Of a DNA stretch of 64,000 bases, positions 45,697 to 57,166 are shown piece by piece. The notes under the pieces were generated by a model. It was not told the DNA's origin, made no database searches, and worked only from the letters and a program-made list of their open reading frames with translations. The translations under genes were made by a program, and so were the position numbers. Each line of letters opens with the position of its first letter. Position 1 is the stretch's first letter. This stretch comes from Candidatus Poribacteria bacterium (lineage in GTDB: Bacteria; Poribacteria; WGA-4E; WGA-3G): assembly GCA_022821965.1 (NCBI GenBank), contig JAJECN010000026.1, forward strand, positions 1 to 64,000, given 5' to 3'.

Positions 45697-48687
45697 GTGC
45701 AGACGTATACAGAACAGAATTTTGAGGACCACATCGAAGAACACCTGAATCAGTCGGGCTACCGGTCATTACAATCTTCCCATTATAATAAATCCCGCTG
45801 CCTGATATCCAATGAGACACTACGGTTTATTCAGATGACGCAACTGCCGGAGTATCAGAAATTGGAACGCCAGTACGACGCGGATACACCAGATAAACTC
45901 CTTGATCGTGTGAGCAGAGAGATTAAAAATCGCGGGGTATTGGACGTGCTTCGGAAAGGCGTTAGGGATAGAGGTTGTCATTTTAAACTGACCTACTTCC
46001 TGCCATCAAGTGGCATGAACCCCGATCACCAGCAGCTCTATGCACAGAACCGATTCTCCCTCATCCGACAGTTAAAGTATTCAGAGAAGAACGAGAAATC
46101 GCTCGATATGACCTTGTTTCTCAACGGGTTGCCATTGGTGACAATGGAACTGAAAAACAGCCTCACGGGTCAGGTGGTAACGGATGCTGAAAAACAGTAT
46201 AGGACAAGTCGGGATTCGAGGGAGCCGTTGTTCCAATTCAAGCGGTCTCTGGTGCACTTTGCGGTGGGCAATGAGAAGGTTTCCATGACAACGCACTTGC
46301 AGCGTGGCAAGACACGTTTCTTTCCGTTCAACAAGGGTATTGAAAACCCCGTAAATCCAGAAGGGCACAAAACCGCCTATCTTTGGGAGGACATCCTACA
46401 GCCCGATAACCTGATGGCGTTAATCAACAACTTTATCCATGAGCAGGAGACCACAGAGAAGGTCTACGATCCCAAAACTAAGATGGTGAAAGATGAGAAG
46501 CACCGCGTGCTCATTTTCCCGCGATACCATCAATTGGATGTGATTCATGAATTGAAAACGACTATTGTGGAGGAAGGGGTTGGGCATAACTACCTTATCC
46601 AACACACCACAGGGAGCGGAAAATCGAACTCCATCGCGTGGTTGGCACACCTGCTAACGCATCTGTACCGCTCTCCGAAGGATACCAATCGAATTTTCGA
46701 CTCCATCATCGTTGTGACGGATCGGCGCGTGCTTGACAAGCAGCTGCAGGACACAATCAAACAGGTGGAACAGGTTGACGGTGTGGTGCATGCCGTTGAT
46801 CAAACCTCAGCACAACTCAGAGGTTTCTTCGAATCCGGCAAAGACATCATCATCTCAACGATTCAGAAGTTCAGCATGATTGCTAAGGAAATTGGCAAAC
46901 TCAAAAGTAAGACCTTCGCCGTGATTATTGACGAAGCGCACTCCTCGCAGAGCGGTGAATCGGCGAGAAATCTCAGAACTTCGCTCTCGAAGGGGATTGA
47001 GGATGGAGTAGGCGAAGATTATGCCGACGAGGTATCCGATATAGACGCTCGGATTATTGCGGAGATAGAACAACGCAGAATGCAGGATCATATCTCCTAT
47101 TTCGGTTTCAGCGGCACCCCGAAAAACAAGACATTAGAACTCTTTGGACGGAAGGACGAAGACGGGAAATTTATCCCCTTCCATGTCTATTCGATGCGCC
47201 AGAGTATCAGTGAAGGCTTTACACTGGACGTACTGCAGAACTACACCACCTTTAAGAGGTACTTCCAACTGGTTAAAAGTGTGCCAGAGGATAGAGAGTA
47301 CGAGAAGGCGCGGACGCTCCGAGCATTGACCAATTACGTTGACCAGCAACCCCACAGCATTGAGACGAAGACCAAGATTATGCTGGAACACTTCATCGAA
47401 CACACTGCAAAGACGATCGAAGGGAAGGGGCGGGCGATGTTGGTTACGCCGTCCCGATTGCACTGCGTCAGATACAAGCAGGCGTTTGATCGGCAGATGA
47501 AGGAAATGGGACTTCCCTACGGGTGTTTGGTAGCGTTCAGCGACACAGTGCACGACACCGATAACGGGCAGGACTACACAGAAAACGGGATGAATGCGTT
47601 GCCACCAAGCACTTCCATTGCGGACAGTTTCAAGAGTCCTGAGTACCGAATTCTAATTGTCGCGAGCAAGTTCCAAACGGGTTTCGATGAACCGCTGCTA
47701 CAGACGATGTACGTTGATAAGCGATTGGACGGGCTGCAATGTGTCCAGACCCTGAGTCGTCTGAACCGCGTCACCACCGGTAAAACGGACACACTCGTGC
47801 TTGACTTTGTGAATGAACCGGAGCAGATACAGGAAGCTTTTCAGGAGTACTATCAGACCACGATGCTCGCGGAGGAGACTGACCCGAATCGGCTGTATGA
47901 CCTACAGAGCCAGTTGGAGGATTTTGATCTCTATGATGAAGGGACCATTAATCAATTCTGTTTTATCTTTTATGACTCTGAACAACCTGACGAACTTCTA
48001 CAAGGCGTTCTTGATGGTGTTGTTGAGCGGTGGGCAGATCTTGAAACAGATGACAAGGAGAAGTTTCGTTCTACTTTACAAAGTTATATTCGGCTCTATG
48101 GGTACATCTCACAGTTGATAACCTTCACCGATGTGGCGTTGGAAAAGTTGTATATCTTCGGTCGCAGTCTCAACAAGAAGCTGCCGAAACGGGATCACCC
48201 CGACTTACAAGATGTTTTGGCATCTGTGGACTTGGATTCGTTTCGTGTACAGAGAACCCATGAGGAGCTACAACTCTCCCTTGCAGAAAAAGATAGCGAG
48301 GTCGAAGGGTTTGGCAGCGATGTCGCTATCCGCAGGGACCCTGAGCAGGATTTCCTCTCCAATATCCTTGATGCCCTGAACAGTGCCCATCACATAGATT
48401 TCACACCGGAAGATAAGGTTGATATTGAGACCATTCACCGAAAGGTGCACGAAAACGAAGAACTGCGACAGGTAATCAACGGAGATAATTCAGAAACTAA
48501 CAAAAGACGTAAGTTTGATGATGTAATTGATGACATTCTATTGAGTTTCGTCAATAGCAAACTCGAGCTCTACACGAAATTATCACAACCGGAGATCAAG
48601 GCAGATCTCACGCGTCAACTCTATCAAGCCTATCGTGAGCAACCGTCCGCTTCTGTAGAATCGACCTCCCAGTCGCGATCTTCCTAA
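45697..48687 (+). CDS. hsdR: type I restriction endonuclease subunit HsdR
   Basis: The 996-residue motor subunit translocates and cuts unmethylated DNA. The N-terminal nuclease has SLDMTLFLNGLPLVTMELKN (D and E-x-K, about 133-153). The helicase has Walker A HTTGSGKSNS (about 302), VIIDEAHSSQ (about 410) and FGFSGTPKN; a helical HsdM/HsdS-binding region ends the protein. I chose GTG 45697 because GAGGTG lies 6-7 nt upstream and the protein then begins VQTYTEQNFEDHIEEHL, as in relatives; a TTG at 45619 would add 26 atypical residues. Confidence 0.95.
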   Translation: MQTYTEQNFEDHIEEHLNQSGYRSLQSSHYNKSRCLISNETLRFIQMTQLPEYQKLERQYDADTPDKLLDRVSREIKNRGVLDVLRKGVRDRGCHFKLTYFLPSSGMNPDHQQLYAQNRFSLIRQLKYSEKNEKSLDMTLFLNGLPLVTMELKNSLTGQVVTDAEKQYRTSRDSREPLFQFKRSLVHFAVGNEKVSMTTHLQRGKTRFFPFNKGIENPVNPEGHKTAYLWEDILQPDNLMALINNFIHEQETTEKVYDPKTKMVKDEKHRVLIFPRYHQLDVIHELKTTIVEEGVGHNYLIQHTTGSGKSNSIAWLAHLLTHLYRSPKDTNRIFDSIIVVTDRRVLDKQLQDTIKQVEQVDGVVHAVDQTSAQLRGFFESGKDIIISTIQKFSMIAKEIGKLKSKTFAVIIDEAHSSQSGESARNLRTSLSKGIEDGVGEDYADEVSDIDARIIAEIEQRRMQDHISYFGFSGTPKNKTLELFGRKDEDGKFIPFHVYSMRQSISEGFTLDVLQNYTTFKRYFQLVKSVPEDREYEKARTLRALTNYVDQQPHSIETKTKIMLEHFIEHTAKTIEGKGRAMLVTPSRLHCVRYKQAFDRQMKEMGLPYGCLVAFSDTVHDTDNGQDYTENGMNALPPSTSIADSFKSPEYRILIVASKFQTGFDEPLLQTMYVDKRLDGLQCVQTLSRLNRVTTGKTDTLVLDFVNEPEQIQEAFQEYYQTTMLAEETDPNRLYDLQSQLEDFDLYDEGTINQFCFIFYDSEQPDELLQGVLDGVVERWADLETDDKEKFRSTLQSYIRLYGYISQLITFTDVALEKLYIFGRSLNKKLPKRDHPDLQDVLASVDLDSFRVQRTHEELQLSLAEKDSEVEGFGSDVAIRRDPEQDFLSNILDALNSAHHIDFTPEDKVDIETIHRKVHENEELRQVINGDNSETNKRRKFDDVIDDILLSFVNSKLELYTKLSQPEIKADLTRQLYQAYREQPSASVESTSQSRSS

Positions 48688-48836
48688 CTCCGATGACCGC
48701 TATTCTTCTGACCGAATGATTCAATCTTCCCTTGACCTTTTTTACCAAATACTCTATGATTGTAAGCGTTTATTGCAGCATCAAAATAGAGTGTATTTCT
48801 TTAAAAATATCAGAAAAGAAAAAAGGAGAAAATCTT

Positions 48837-49805
48837 GTGCAAGACCTCCAAGATTTGATTACACAGCAACCCTACACGCGTCTCATCACACCCAAACGGA
48901 TTTTGTTTGTGATTCTCGGTGTGATAGTCTTAGCGTGCTTAGCGACAAGTTTTTATACGGTTGAGGCGGACGAGATCGCTGTTGTGCTGATGTTCGGCAA
49001 ATCCGTCCGACAAGCCGAACCCGGACTCCACTTCAAGCTGCCGCTCGGTATTGAGAGGGCGATTAACGTGCCTGTCCGCAAAGTCTTCAAAGAAGAATTC
49101 GGTTTTCGGACGCTGAGAGCCGGGGTTCGGACGCAGTATGACACCCGCGACTATTCGGAGGAATCCCTCTTACTGTCGGGAGATCTAAGTATCGCTGATG
49201 TCGAATGGGTAGTTCAGTATAAAATTAAAGATCCGAAAATGTTCCTGTTCTTTGTGAGGAATCCGCAACGGGCTTTGCGGGACCTTTCAGAATCGGTAAT
49301 GAGTCGGGTCGTAGGCGATCGGACTGTTACCGAAGTGTTGACTATCGGTCGTATTGAAATCGCGGCAGAAGTTGAAGAACATCTCCAACGATTGTTGGAT
49401 CTCTACCAAACCGGATTAGATGTGGCAACCGTGACCTTGCAGGATGTGAATCCACCGGAAACCGTGAAGTCCGCTTTTAACGCCGTTAACGAGGCGAAAC
49501 AGGAGAAAGAGCGGTTAATCAACGAGGCGTGGCGCGATTACAACCAATCCGTTCCAAAAGCGAAAGGCGTGGCGGCACAGCGAATTTCGGAGGCACAAGG
49601 GTACGCACTGAAGCGAGTGAACGAAGCACAGGGTGATGCTGACCGGTTCAAAGCCATTCGCACGGAATATCAAAAAGCGAAAGAGGTTACCCGTCGCCGA
49701 CTCTATCTCGAAGCGATGCGAGAAGTGTTGCCACAGGTGAAAGAGATTTATGTCATTGACGGTAAAGCCAACGCACCTATCCCACTTTTGCAACTCAAAG
49801 AATAA
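48837..49805 (+). CDS. hflK: HflK, membrane protease modulator
   Basis: The 322-residue protein is a prohibitin/SPFH protein that with HflC forms a cage around the FtsH protease in the inner membrane. One membrane helix (about residues 20-42) is followed by TVEADEIAVVLMFGKS, PGLHFKLPLGIERA and the long coiled region (AFNAVNEAKQEKERLINEA) typical of HflK. I chose GTG 48837, with AAAGGAG upstream; an earlier start at 48732 would add an implausible Cys-rich stretch. It is followed by hflC after a 168-nt leader. Confidence 0.92.
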   Translation: MQDLQDLITQQPYTRLITPKRILFVILGVIVLACLATSFYTVEADEIAVVLMFGKSVRQAEPGLHFKLPLGIERAINVPVRKVFKEEFGFRTLRAGVRTQYDTRDYSEESLLLSGDLSIADVEWVVQYKIKDPKMFLFFVRNPQRALRDLSESVMSRVVGDRTVTEVLTIGRIEIAAEVEEHLQRLLDLYQTGLDVATVTLQDVNPPETVKSAFNAVNEAKQEKERLINEAWRDYNQSVPKAKGVAAQRISEAQGYALKRVNEAQGDADRFKAIRTEYQKAKEVTRRRLYLEAMREVLPQVKEIYVIDGKANAPIPLLQLKE

Positions 49806-49882
49806 AAACGGTAAGGAAAAATTAGAAGTCGGTGAAGAGGTGTTCGTCTCACAAAAGTTTCCTTTTAAGAGGTCATTGAGAC

Positions 49883-49973
49883 CCGTAGCCCGTAATGCAA
49901 TGAAGGGCGGATATACGAAGAAACAGGTTATTCTTCAAACCCGCCTAATCAAACCGCAAGGAAAATTAAAATC
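49883..49973 (+). promoter_or_regulatory. dispersed structured 5' leader, copy 2, before hflC
   Basis: A block starting CCGTAGCCCGTAATGCAATG ends in GGGCGGAT (49912). GGCGG (49906-49910) can pair with CCGCC (49941-49945), and inside it GAAGAA (49917-49922) pairs with TTCTTC (49931-49936). CCGCAAGGAAAATTAAAATC then leads directly to the ATG. The outer blocks match the leader at 9353-9441 while the hairpin sequence differs but remains paired. Confidence 0.65.
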
Positions 49974-50936
49974 ATGAAGTCGAAAATAGTTCTCATTCCC
50001 TTAATTGTTGTTATAGTTCTGGTGGTGCTGGTTGCGTCAGGAGTGTTCTATACCGTCTATGAAGGCGAACAGGTCATCATTACTGAGTTTGGTCGTCCTA
50101 TTGGGCAACCGATCGTCACCGCTGGATTGAAAGTAAAAACACCCTTTATTCAGCAGGTGCACCGCTTTGAAAAGCGGGTGCTTGAATGGGATGGATCGCC
50201 TAACCAGATTCCAACAAAGGACAAGAGATTCATCTGGTTGGATACTACGGCGCGGTGGCGTATTACAGATGCACTCAAATTCTATCAAGCACTCGGCACA
50301 GAACAATTCGCACAGTCCCGCTTGGATGACATTATTGATTCCGCAGCACGGGATTTAGTTACAGCACAACTCTTGATTGAAGTCGTGCGGGATTCAAATC
50401 GGGTCTTAACCCTGGATCTGGAAGTCCTTGAAGGTGAGGAGGGACAGACAGGTGAACCCTTGGAGGAGATTCAGATTGGCAGGGAACGGATTACACGCAT
50501 GATCCTTGAGAAGGTACAAGAGACCGTTCCGCAATTCGGCATTGAACTCGTCGATGTTCAGATAAAACGGATCAACTATGTGGACGAGGTACGAAAGAAA
50601 GTCTTTGACCAAATGATTTCGGAGCGTCAACGTATCTCTGAGAAGTACAAATCGGAGGGTGAAGGTGAAGCCGCTGACATCATGGGGCAGAAACAGAAAG
50701 AGTTAGAGCGGATCCAATCGGAAGCGTATAAGGAGGCAGAACAGATTAAGGGAGATGCAGACGCACAAGCCATCCAAATCTATGCGGAAGCACACGGTCA
50801 GGATCCGGAGTTTTTCGCCTTTATTCAGACCTTAGAGACGTACCGCCAGACGGTAGGCGAGAGTACGAAACTCATTTTGACAACGGATAGCGACCTCTAT
50901 CGGTATCTCAAAAGCAGTAATGTCCTCGGGCGTTGA
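49974..50936 (+). CDS. hflC: HflC, membrane protease modulator
   Basis: The 320-residue SPFH protein partners HflK. It has one N-terminal membrane helix (IVLIPLIVVIVLVVLVASGVFY), then VYEGEQVIITEFGRPIG, LKVKTPFIQQVHRFEKRVLEWDG-type segment start (residues about 50-75), and YVDEVRKKVFDQMISERQR leading into a charged coiled region. An unusual structured leader precedes it although hflK lies upstream in the same direction, so hflC may be translated under separate control. Confidence 0.95.
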   Translation: MKSKIVLIPLIVVIVLVVLVASGVFYTVYEGEQVIITEFGRPIGQPIVTAGLKVKTPFIQQVHRFEKRVLEWDGSPNQIPTKDKRFIWLDTTARWRITDALKFYQALGTEQFAQSRLDDIIDSAARDLVTAQLLIEVVRDSNRVLTLDLEVLEGEEGQTGEPLEEIQIGRERITRMILEKVQETVPQFGIELVDVQIKRINYVDEVRKKVFDQMISERQRISEKYKSEGEGEAADIMGQKQKELERIQSEAYKEAEQIKGDADAQAIQIYAEAHGQDPEFFAFIQTLETYRQTVGESTKLILTTDSDLYRYLKSSNVLGR

Positions 50937-50969
50937 TTTCCAGTTGTTGGTAGGTTTGGAGACTGAAAC

Positions 50970-51500
50970 ATGAGACGAATTCGCTATAGTGTCGCTATGA
51001 GCCTGGATGGCTACATCGCTGGACCCGATGGGGAGTTCGACTGGATTCTCATGGACCCCGATTTTGACTTTGTCGGAATGTCTGAACAGTTTGACACCTA
51101 TCTGCTCGGCAGACGGACGTTTGAGGTCACGCGCAGTCATGGACAAGGAGCGATGCCCGGGGTCCGAACGTTTGTATTCTCACGAACGTTACAGCAGAGC
51201 GACTACGACGATGTCACCATCGTCGGTGAGAACTGGAGACAGGTCGTCCAGTCGCTCCGCGAGGAAGAGGGAAAGGACCTCTGGTTGTTCGGGGGCGGAT
51301 CCCTGTTTCGTAGCTTCGCCGAAGAAGGGTTCGTTGACACGGTGGAGGTCGCCGTAATTCCAGTCATCCTCGGAGGAGGTATCCCCCTCATTGCTGAACC
51401 AAGCGGACGAATCTCGCTGACGTTGAAGGAGCACACGGTGTACGAGAAGACCGGCATCGTTGGGTTGGTATATGCTGTGAACAGTGCCACTCAGTCATGA
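50970..51500 (+). CDS. dihydrofolate reductase-family (RibD C-terminal-like) protein
   Basis: The 176-residue protein matches the RibD_C/DHFR-like fold that binds NADPH. Segments are YSVAMSLDGYIAGPDGEFDW at the start, YLLGRRTFE, DLWLFGGGSLF and AVIPVILGGGIPL. Members outside riboflavin and folate pathways have no agreed substrate. GGAG precedes the ATG. Its end overlaps the next gene as ATGA, implying translational coupling with the DUF6785 membrane protein. Confidence 0.88.
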   Translation: MRRIRYSVAMSLDGYIAGPDGEFDWILMDPDFDFVGMSEQFDTYLLGRRTFEVTRSHGQGAMPGVRTFVFSRTLQQSDYDDVTIVGENWRQVVQSLREEEGKDLWLFGGGSLFRSFAEEGFVDTVEVAVIPVILGGGIPLIAEPSGRISLTLKEHTVYEKTGIVGLVYAVNSATQS

Positions 51501-53386
51501 AACGTCAGCTCTCTCCTCTCAGTTTGAAAGCGGTTTGCATCGGGCTATTGCTGATTCCGCTGAATGCGATGTGGCAGATGATGGGACTGCGCTGGGACAT
51601 CGCACACATGTCGATGATCTCCCTGCTCTATAACACGATCACGCTGCTGTTCGCACTGACAATCGTAAACCGATTCACGAAAAAAATCTCGCCGCAACTC
51701 TCTCTTTCCACCGCTGAACTCCTAACAATTTATGTGATGCTGTGCCTCTCGACGGCTATCGGTGGGCACATGTGCGTGCAGATTCTCCTCCCGATTATTA
51801 GTTACGCCTTCGCCTATGCAACGCCGGAGAACGATTGGCAATCCTTGTTCTGGCATTATATCCCGTCATGGACCTCGGTGACCGATAAGCGCGGACTCGC
51901 AAACTTTTTCGACGGTGGTTCTACGTTCTATCCACACTTGGAGGCATGGAGCACCCCGTTGTTGTGGTGGGGGCTCTTTCTCGCAGCACTGTTCTCGGTG
52001 ATGTTCAGTATCAACTTCATTTTCCGAAGGCAGTGGACCGAAAATGAGAAGTTAAGTTACCCGTTGATCCAATTGCCACTGGCGATGGCGAATCCGAGGA
52101 GCGGATTTTTCCGCAGCAAAGCGATGTGGATTGGGTTCGCAGTTGCCGCTGGTATCGATCTCCTCAACGGGGTTAATTACCTGTTCCCGCAAGTGCCGCG
52201 ACTCAGTGGTATCCGCGCTTATGACATTGCCGATTTCTTTACCGCCCGTCCCTGGAACGCGATTACGTGGTTCCCGATTGGCATTTATCCATTTGCCGTT
52301 GGATTGGCATTTTTCATGCCGTTGGAGTTGTCGTTTTCCTGTTGGTTCTTTTATCTGTATTGGCAAGCACTCCGTGTGTTAGGCAGTGCGGTTGGTCTAT
52401 CAGCACCCTTCCCGTATGCCGCGGAGCAATCCTTCGGGGCATATCTCGGTATCGGTATCATTGCGGTGTGGAGTGCGCGCCGATACTTGGCACAAATTTT
52501 ACGTAGATTGTTTAGTACGCAATCTACACGCACTGATAGCGATGAACCAATCTCGTACCGTGCAGCAGTGGTGTGGATGCTGGTAAGTATTGTGTTCCTC
52601 ATTGGGTTCTGCTATAAACTTGGAATGTCGTTGTGGGTGATCGCGACCTTCTTCGGGCTTTTCTTCGGGTTGGCGACGGGGATTACGCGGATGCGCGCCG
52701 AACTCGGTTCACCCGTTCACGACCAGCACTATGCCGGTCCCGACAGGATGATGTATTCGGTTTTTGGGGCGAAACAGCTCGGTGCGAGTAACCTAACGGG
52801 ATTGGCGTATCTCTACTTTTTCAATCGTGCGTACGATTGTCTGTTGATGCCGCATCATCTTGAGGGGTTGAAGATAGCCGAGCGTGCCAGCATCGAAAAC
52901 AAGACCTTCGCAAGGGCAGTGATCGTTGCTATCGGTGTCAGCATTGTCGCGACGATTTGGGCATATCTGCACGTCTCGTATCAGGACGGTGTTTATACAG
53001 CGTGGGCAGGCAGAGAAACGTTTAGTCGGCTCGGTAGAAGGTTGGTCCAACCGGCGGGTCCTGACACCGCTGTACTGAGTGCGGTTAGTGTCGGCACAAT
53101 TGTCGCTGTGCTCTTGGCGTTTCTACGGGGACGGTGGATGTGGATGCCGTTCCATCCAGCAGGTTATGCCGTCACCAGCACCTTCACGATGAATTTCTTC
53201 TGGTTTTCGCTCCTCGTGAGTTTTCTACTGAAGTGGATTATTATAAGACATGGTGGGATTGGTAGTTTTCGCAAGGCAGCCCCGTTTTTCCTCGGTCTCG
53301 TGTTGGGTGAGTTTGTCGTGACGACTTTTTGGGGGACGGTGGCGATTCTATTTCGTGTAGAGACGTATATAACGATTAATTTGTAG
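51497..53386 (+). CDS. DUF6785-family polytopic membrane protein
   Basis: The 629-residue protein has about 14 membrane helices and matches the DUF6785/DUF6784 proteins common in planctomycete-like and poribacterial genomes. Characteristic segments are LSTAELLTIYVMLCLSTAIGG, WTENEKLSYPLIQLPLAM, AELGSPVHDQHYAGP and MPFHPAGYAV. It may be a transporter, but no substrate is known. The start overlaps the preceding gene's stop. Confidence 0.82.
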   Translation: MKRQLSPLSLKAVCIGLLLIPLNAMWQMMGLRWDIAHMSMISLLYNTITLLFALTIVNRFTKKISPQLSLSTAELLTIYVMLCLSTAIGGHMCVQILLPIISYAFAYATPENDWQSLFWHYIPSWTSVTDKRGLANFFDGGSTFYPHLEAWSTPLLWWGLFLAALFSVMFSINFIFRRQWTENEKLSYPLIQLPLAMANPRSGFFRSKAMWIGFAVAAGIDLLNGVNYLFPQVPRLSGIRAYDIADFFTARPWNAITWFPIGIYPFAVGLAFFMPLELSFSCWFFYLYWQALRVLGSAVGLSAPFPYAAEQSFGAYLGIGIIAVWSARRYLAQILRRLFSTQSTRTDSDEPISYRAAVVWMLVSIVFLIGFCYKLGMSLWVIATFFGLFFGLATGITRMRAELGSPVHDQHYAGPDRMMYSVFGAKQLGASNLTGLAYLYFFNRAYDCLLMPHHLEGLKIAERASIENKTFARAVIVAIGVSIVATIWAYLHVSYQDGVYTAWAGRETFSRLGRRLVQPAGPDTAVLSAVSVGTIVAVLLAFLRGRWMWMPFHPAGYAVTSTFTMNFFWFSLLVSFLLKWIIIRHGGIGSFRKAAPFFLGLVLGEFVVTTFWGTVAILFRVETYITINL

Positions 53387-53391
53387 AAATC

Positions 53392-53511
53392 GGTTTTCAG
53401 TACGATTTTTCTGCGAAAAATCTTTCAGTTATTAGTTGTCAGTTAAGAGGTGTTCTGGTCAAAGAAACCTCTCTTTAACTGACAACTGCGTACTGACAAC
53501 CGACAACTAAG
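53392..53511. repeat. dispersed hairpin repeat, long copy
   Basis: CAGTACGATTTTTCTGCGAA and the following bases match the copy at 25719 and on. GTTGTCAGTTAAGAGGT (from 53435) and ACCTCTCTTTAACTGACAAC (from 53467) then form a second, longer hairpin. It lies between convergent genes and may also terminate transcription. Confidence 0.7.
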
Positions 53512-53515
53512 GAAT

Positions 53516-54595
53516 CTAATCTATTTCCCATTCTTTCAGACCGAGGGGGACAGGGTCAGGACGCTCTATCGTGCTTTTGATGACAGTGTGTTCACCGGTT
53601 TCCGAGGATTTATCGAAGGCGAGCATTACCTCCAGTACATGGTATGCCAAGTCACCGTTTGCGCGGTGCGTCCGTCCTGATTGGATTGCCGATACCATAT
53701 CAATGACACCGATCATCCGAGCGTTGTTCGGGAAACGGATTTCTTCCTCTTCCCAATCACCACCCGCTGGGCAGACATTTACGGGGCCGCCAAATCCATT
53801 CGGATCGGGTACCGTCATTGAGCCTGTTTCACCGTAGATTTCGATGCAGGGCAAACGCTGTCGCCACATATCGAAACTCATGATTGTCGTGACAATCGTC
53901 CCATTTTCAAACTCCAACACGCCTGTTAGATGTGTTGTGATATGAACAGGAATTCGCATGCCGTTTACTGCTTGACTCGTTGCGGTGCGTTCCTCAAAGC
54001 CCTTGGTCGTAATCGCTGCGACACGCTTGACGGGTCCGAGGAGGTTGACGAGCGCAGTCATGTAGTAAGGTCCCATATCCAACATTGGACCGCCGCCGAT
54101 GTCGTAAAAGAAAGCAGGATTCGGATGCCAACCTTCGGGTCCGTGTCCGCACATGAACGCGCTGCCTGCGATGGGTCTACCGATTTTTCCAGCATCCAGT
54201 GCCTGTCGCGATGTCTGGATTCCAGCACCGAGGAAGGTATCTGGGGCAGAACCGACACGGAGTCCTTTTTCAGCGGCGGTCTCAATAAGTTTCTTCCCGG
54301 TCTCAATATCTACACCGAGGGGTTTCTCGCTATAGACGTGTTTGCCCGCTTCCAAGACTTGTAGTCCAACATCCACGTGCGCGCGCGGAATCGTGAGATT
54401 CACGACGAGTTCGATCTCAGGGTCTGCGAGCAATTCATCGACGGGGCAGGCATGGCAGTTGTATCTTTCGGCTTGTGCGTGTGCCGCTTCCATTCGGAGG
54501 TCTGCGCAGGCTTTGATTTCTAAGATGTCGGTTTTTCGTGCGCCTTCAAAGTAGGCACCGCTGATTGTGCCACAGCCAATAATTCCAATTTTCAT
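53516..54595 (-). CDS. Gfo/Idh/MocA-family oxidoreductase
   Basis: The 359-residue NAD(P)-dependent enzyme acts on sugars or inositol-type alcohols. The N-terminal Rossmann fold starts IGIIGCGTISGAYF; GKHVYSEKPLG is the conserved E-K-P motif with catalytic Lys at about residue 95. The C-terminal domain carries DIGGGPMLDMGPYYMTALV with the active-site region. The exact substrate cannot be told. It stands alone between repeats. Confidence 0.92.
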   Translation of the reverse strand: MKIGIIGCGTISGAYFEGARKTDILEIKACADLRMEAAHAQAERYNCHACPVDELLADPEIELVVNLTIPRAHVDVGLQVLEAGKHVYSEKPLGVDIETGKKLIETAAEKGLRVGSAPDTFLGAGIQTSRQALDAGKIGRPIAGSAFMCGHGPEGWHPNPAFFYDIGGGPMLDMGPYYMTALVNLLGPVKRVAAITTKGFEERTATSQAVNGMRIPVHITTHLTGVLEFENGTIVTTIMSFDMWRQRLPCIEIYGETGSMTVPDPNGFGGPVNVCPAGGDWEEEEIRFPNNARMIGVIDMVSAIQSGRTHRANGDLAYHVLEVMLAFDKSSETGEHTVIKSTIERPDPVPLGLKEWEID

Positions 54596-54656
54596 GTATA
54601 CTATTTGCCTTTCAGATGCTTATCACTTTCGATTCAATCTGACCTATATAACTCTC

Positions 54657-54769
54657 CGGTGCGGTTAGGAATGCAGATCGTAAATGTAAAGCATTCTCAC
54701 TGCGAAGCAAATTTGGTTTCCGCGTGTGGGAGACCAAATTTGGGTGAGTACGCCGCAAAACCGCACCTA
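54657..54769. repeat. palindromic dispersed repeat with nested hairpin
   Basis: CGGTGCGGTTAGGAATGCAG (from 54657) and a right end CAAAACCGCACC pair at their tips. The copy at 19323-19378 has different but also complementary tips. A nested hairpin, AAATTTGGT/ACCAAATTT (54709-54717 and 54733-54741), has been gained inside this copy. Confidence 0.6.
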
Positions 54770-54801
54770 TCTTAGCTCAGGTCGGATCGTAATTCGTTCT
54801 G

Positions 54802-56814
<2,013 letters not shown>

Positions 56815-57038
56815 TCATTCTGCGGCGTGCCTTTTCACACCGTCTGTAATATGTTTCGTTTCAGTGAGAAAGGTAAGTCTCTATTCTGCTTAACATACTA
56901 ACACAAACGCTACATTTTCGCAAGTCGTATGAGAAAGGTATGGATGATTTTGAAGTCGAAAGAAGATTTCGGCGAAAATCGCCCATCAAGAAGAGCAACC
57001 TGCTGAATGACCCCAACACTTAATTTATGAAAAAATAA

Positions 57039-57067
57039 TTGACAAACTATAGAGATATTGCTATGAT
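57039..57067 (+). promoter_or_regulatory. sigma70-like promoter of glcB
   Basis: TTGACA (57039-57044) and TATGAT (57062-57067) are 17 nt apart, about 100 nt before the malate synthase ATG. Confidence 0.6.
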
Positions 57068-57166
57068 AAATGGCAACTCAGGCGGAATTGTTTGTCGGTG
57101 CAACGAAGCATCGGTTGACGGAGATCTAACACCTTAATAAAAGCACCTTGGAATGGAGAGAATAGC

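Noticed and set aside
56940-57023. 27-codon ORF (M-D-D-F-E-V-E-R-R) before glcB
   Set aside because: It has a purine-rich stretch just upstream but no further support. The glcB promoter lies just beyond its stop, so it may be chance.
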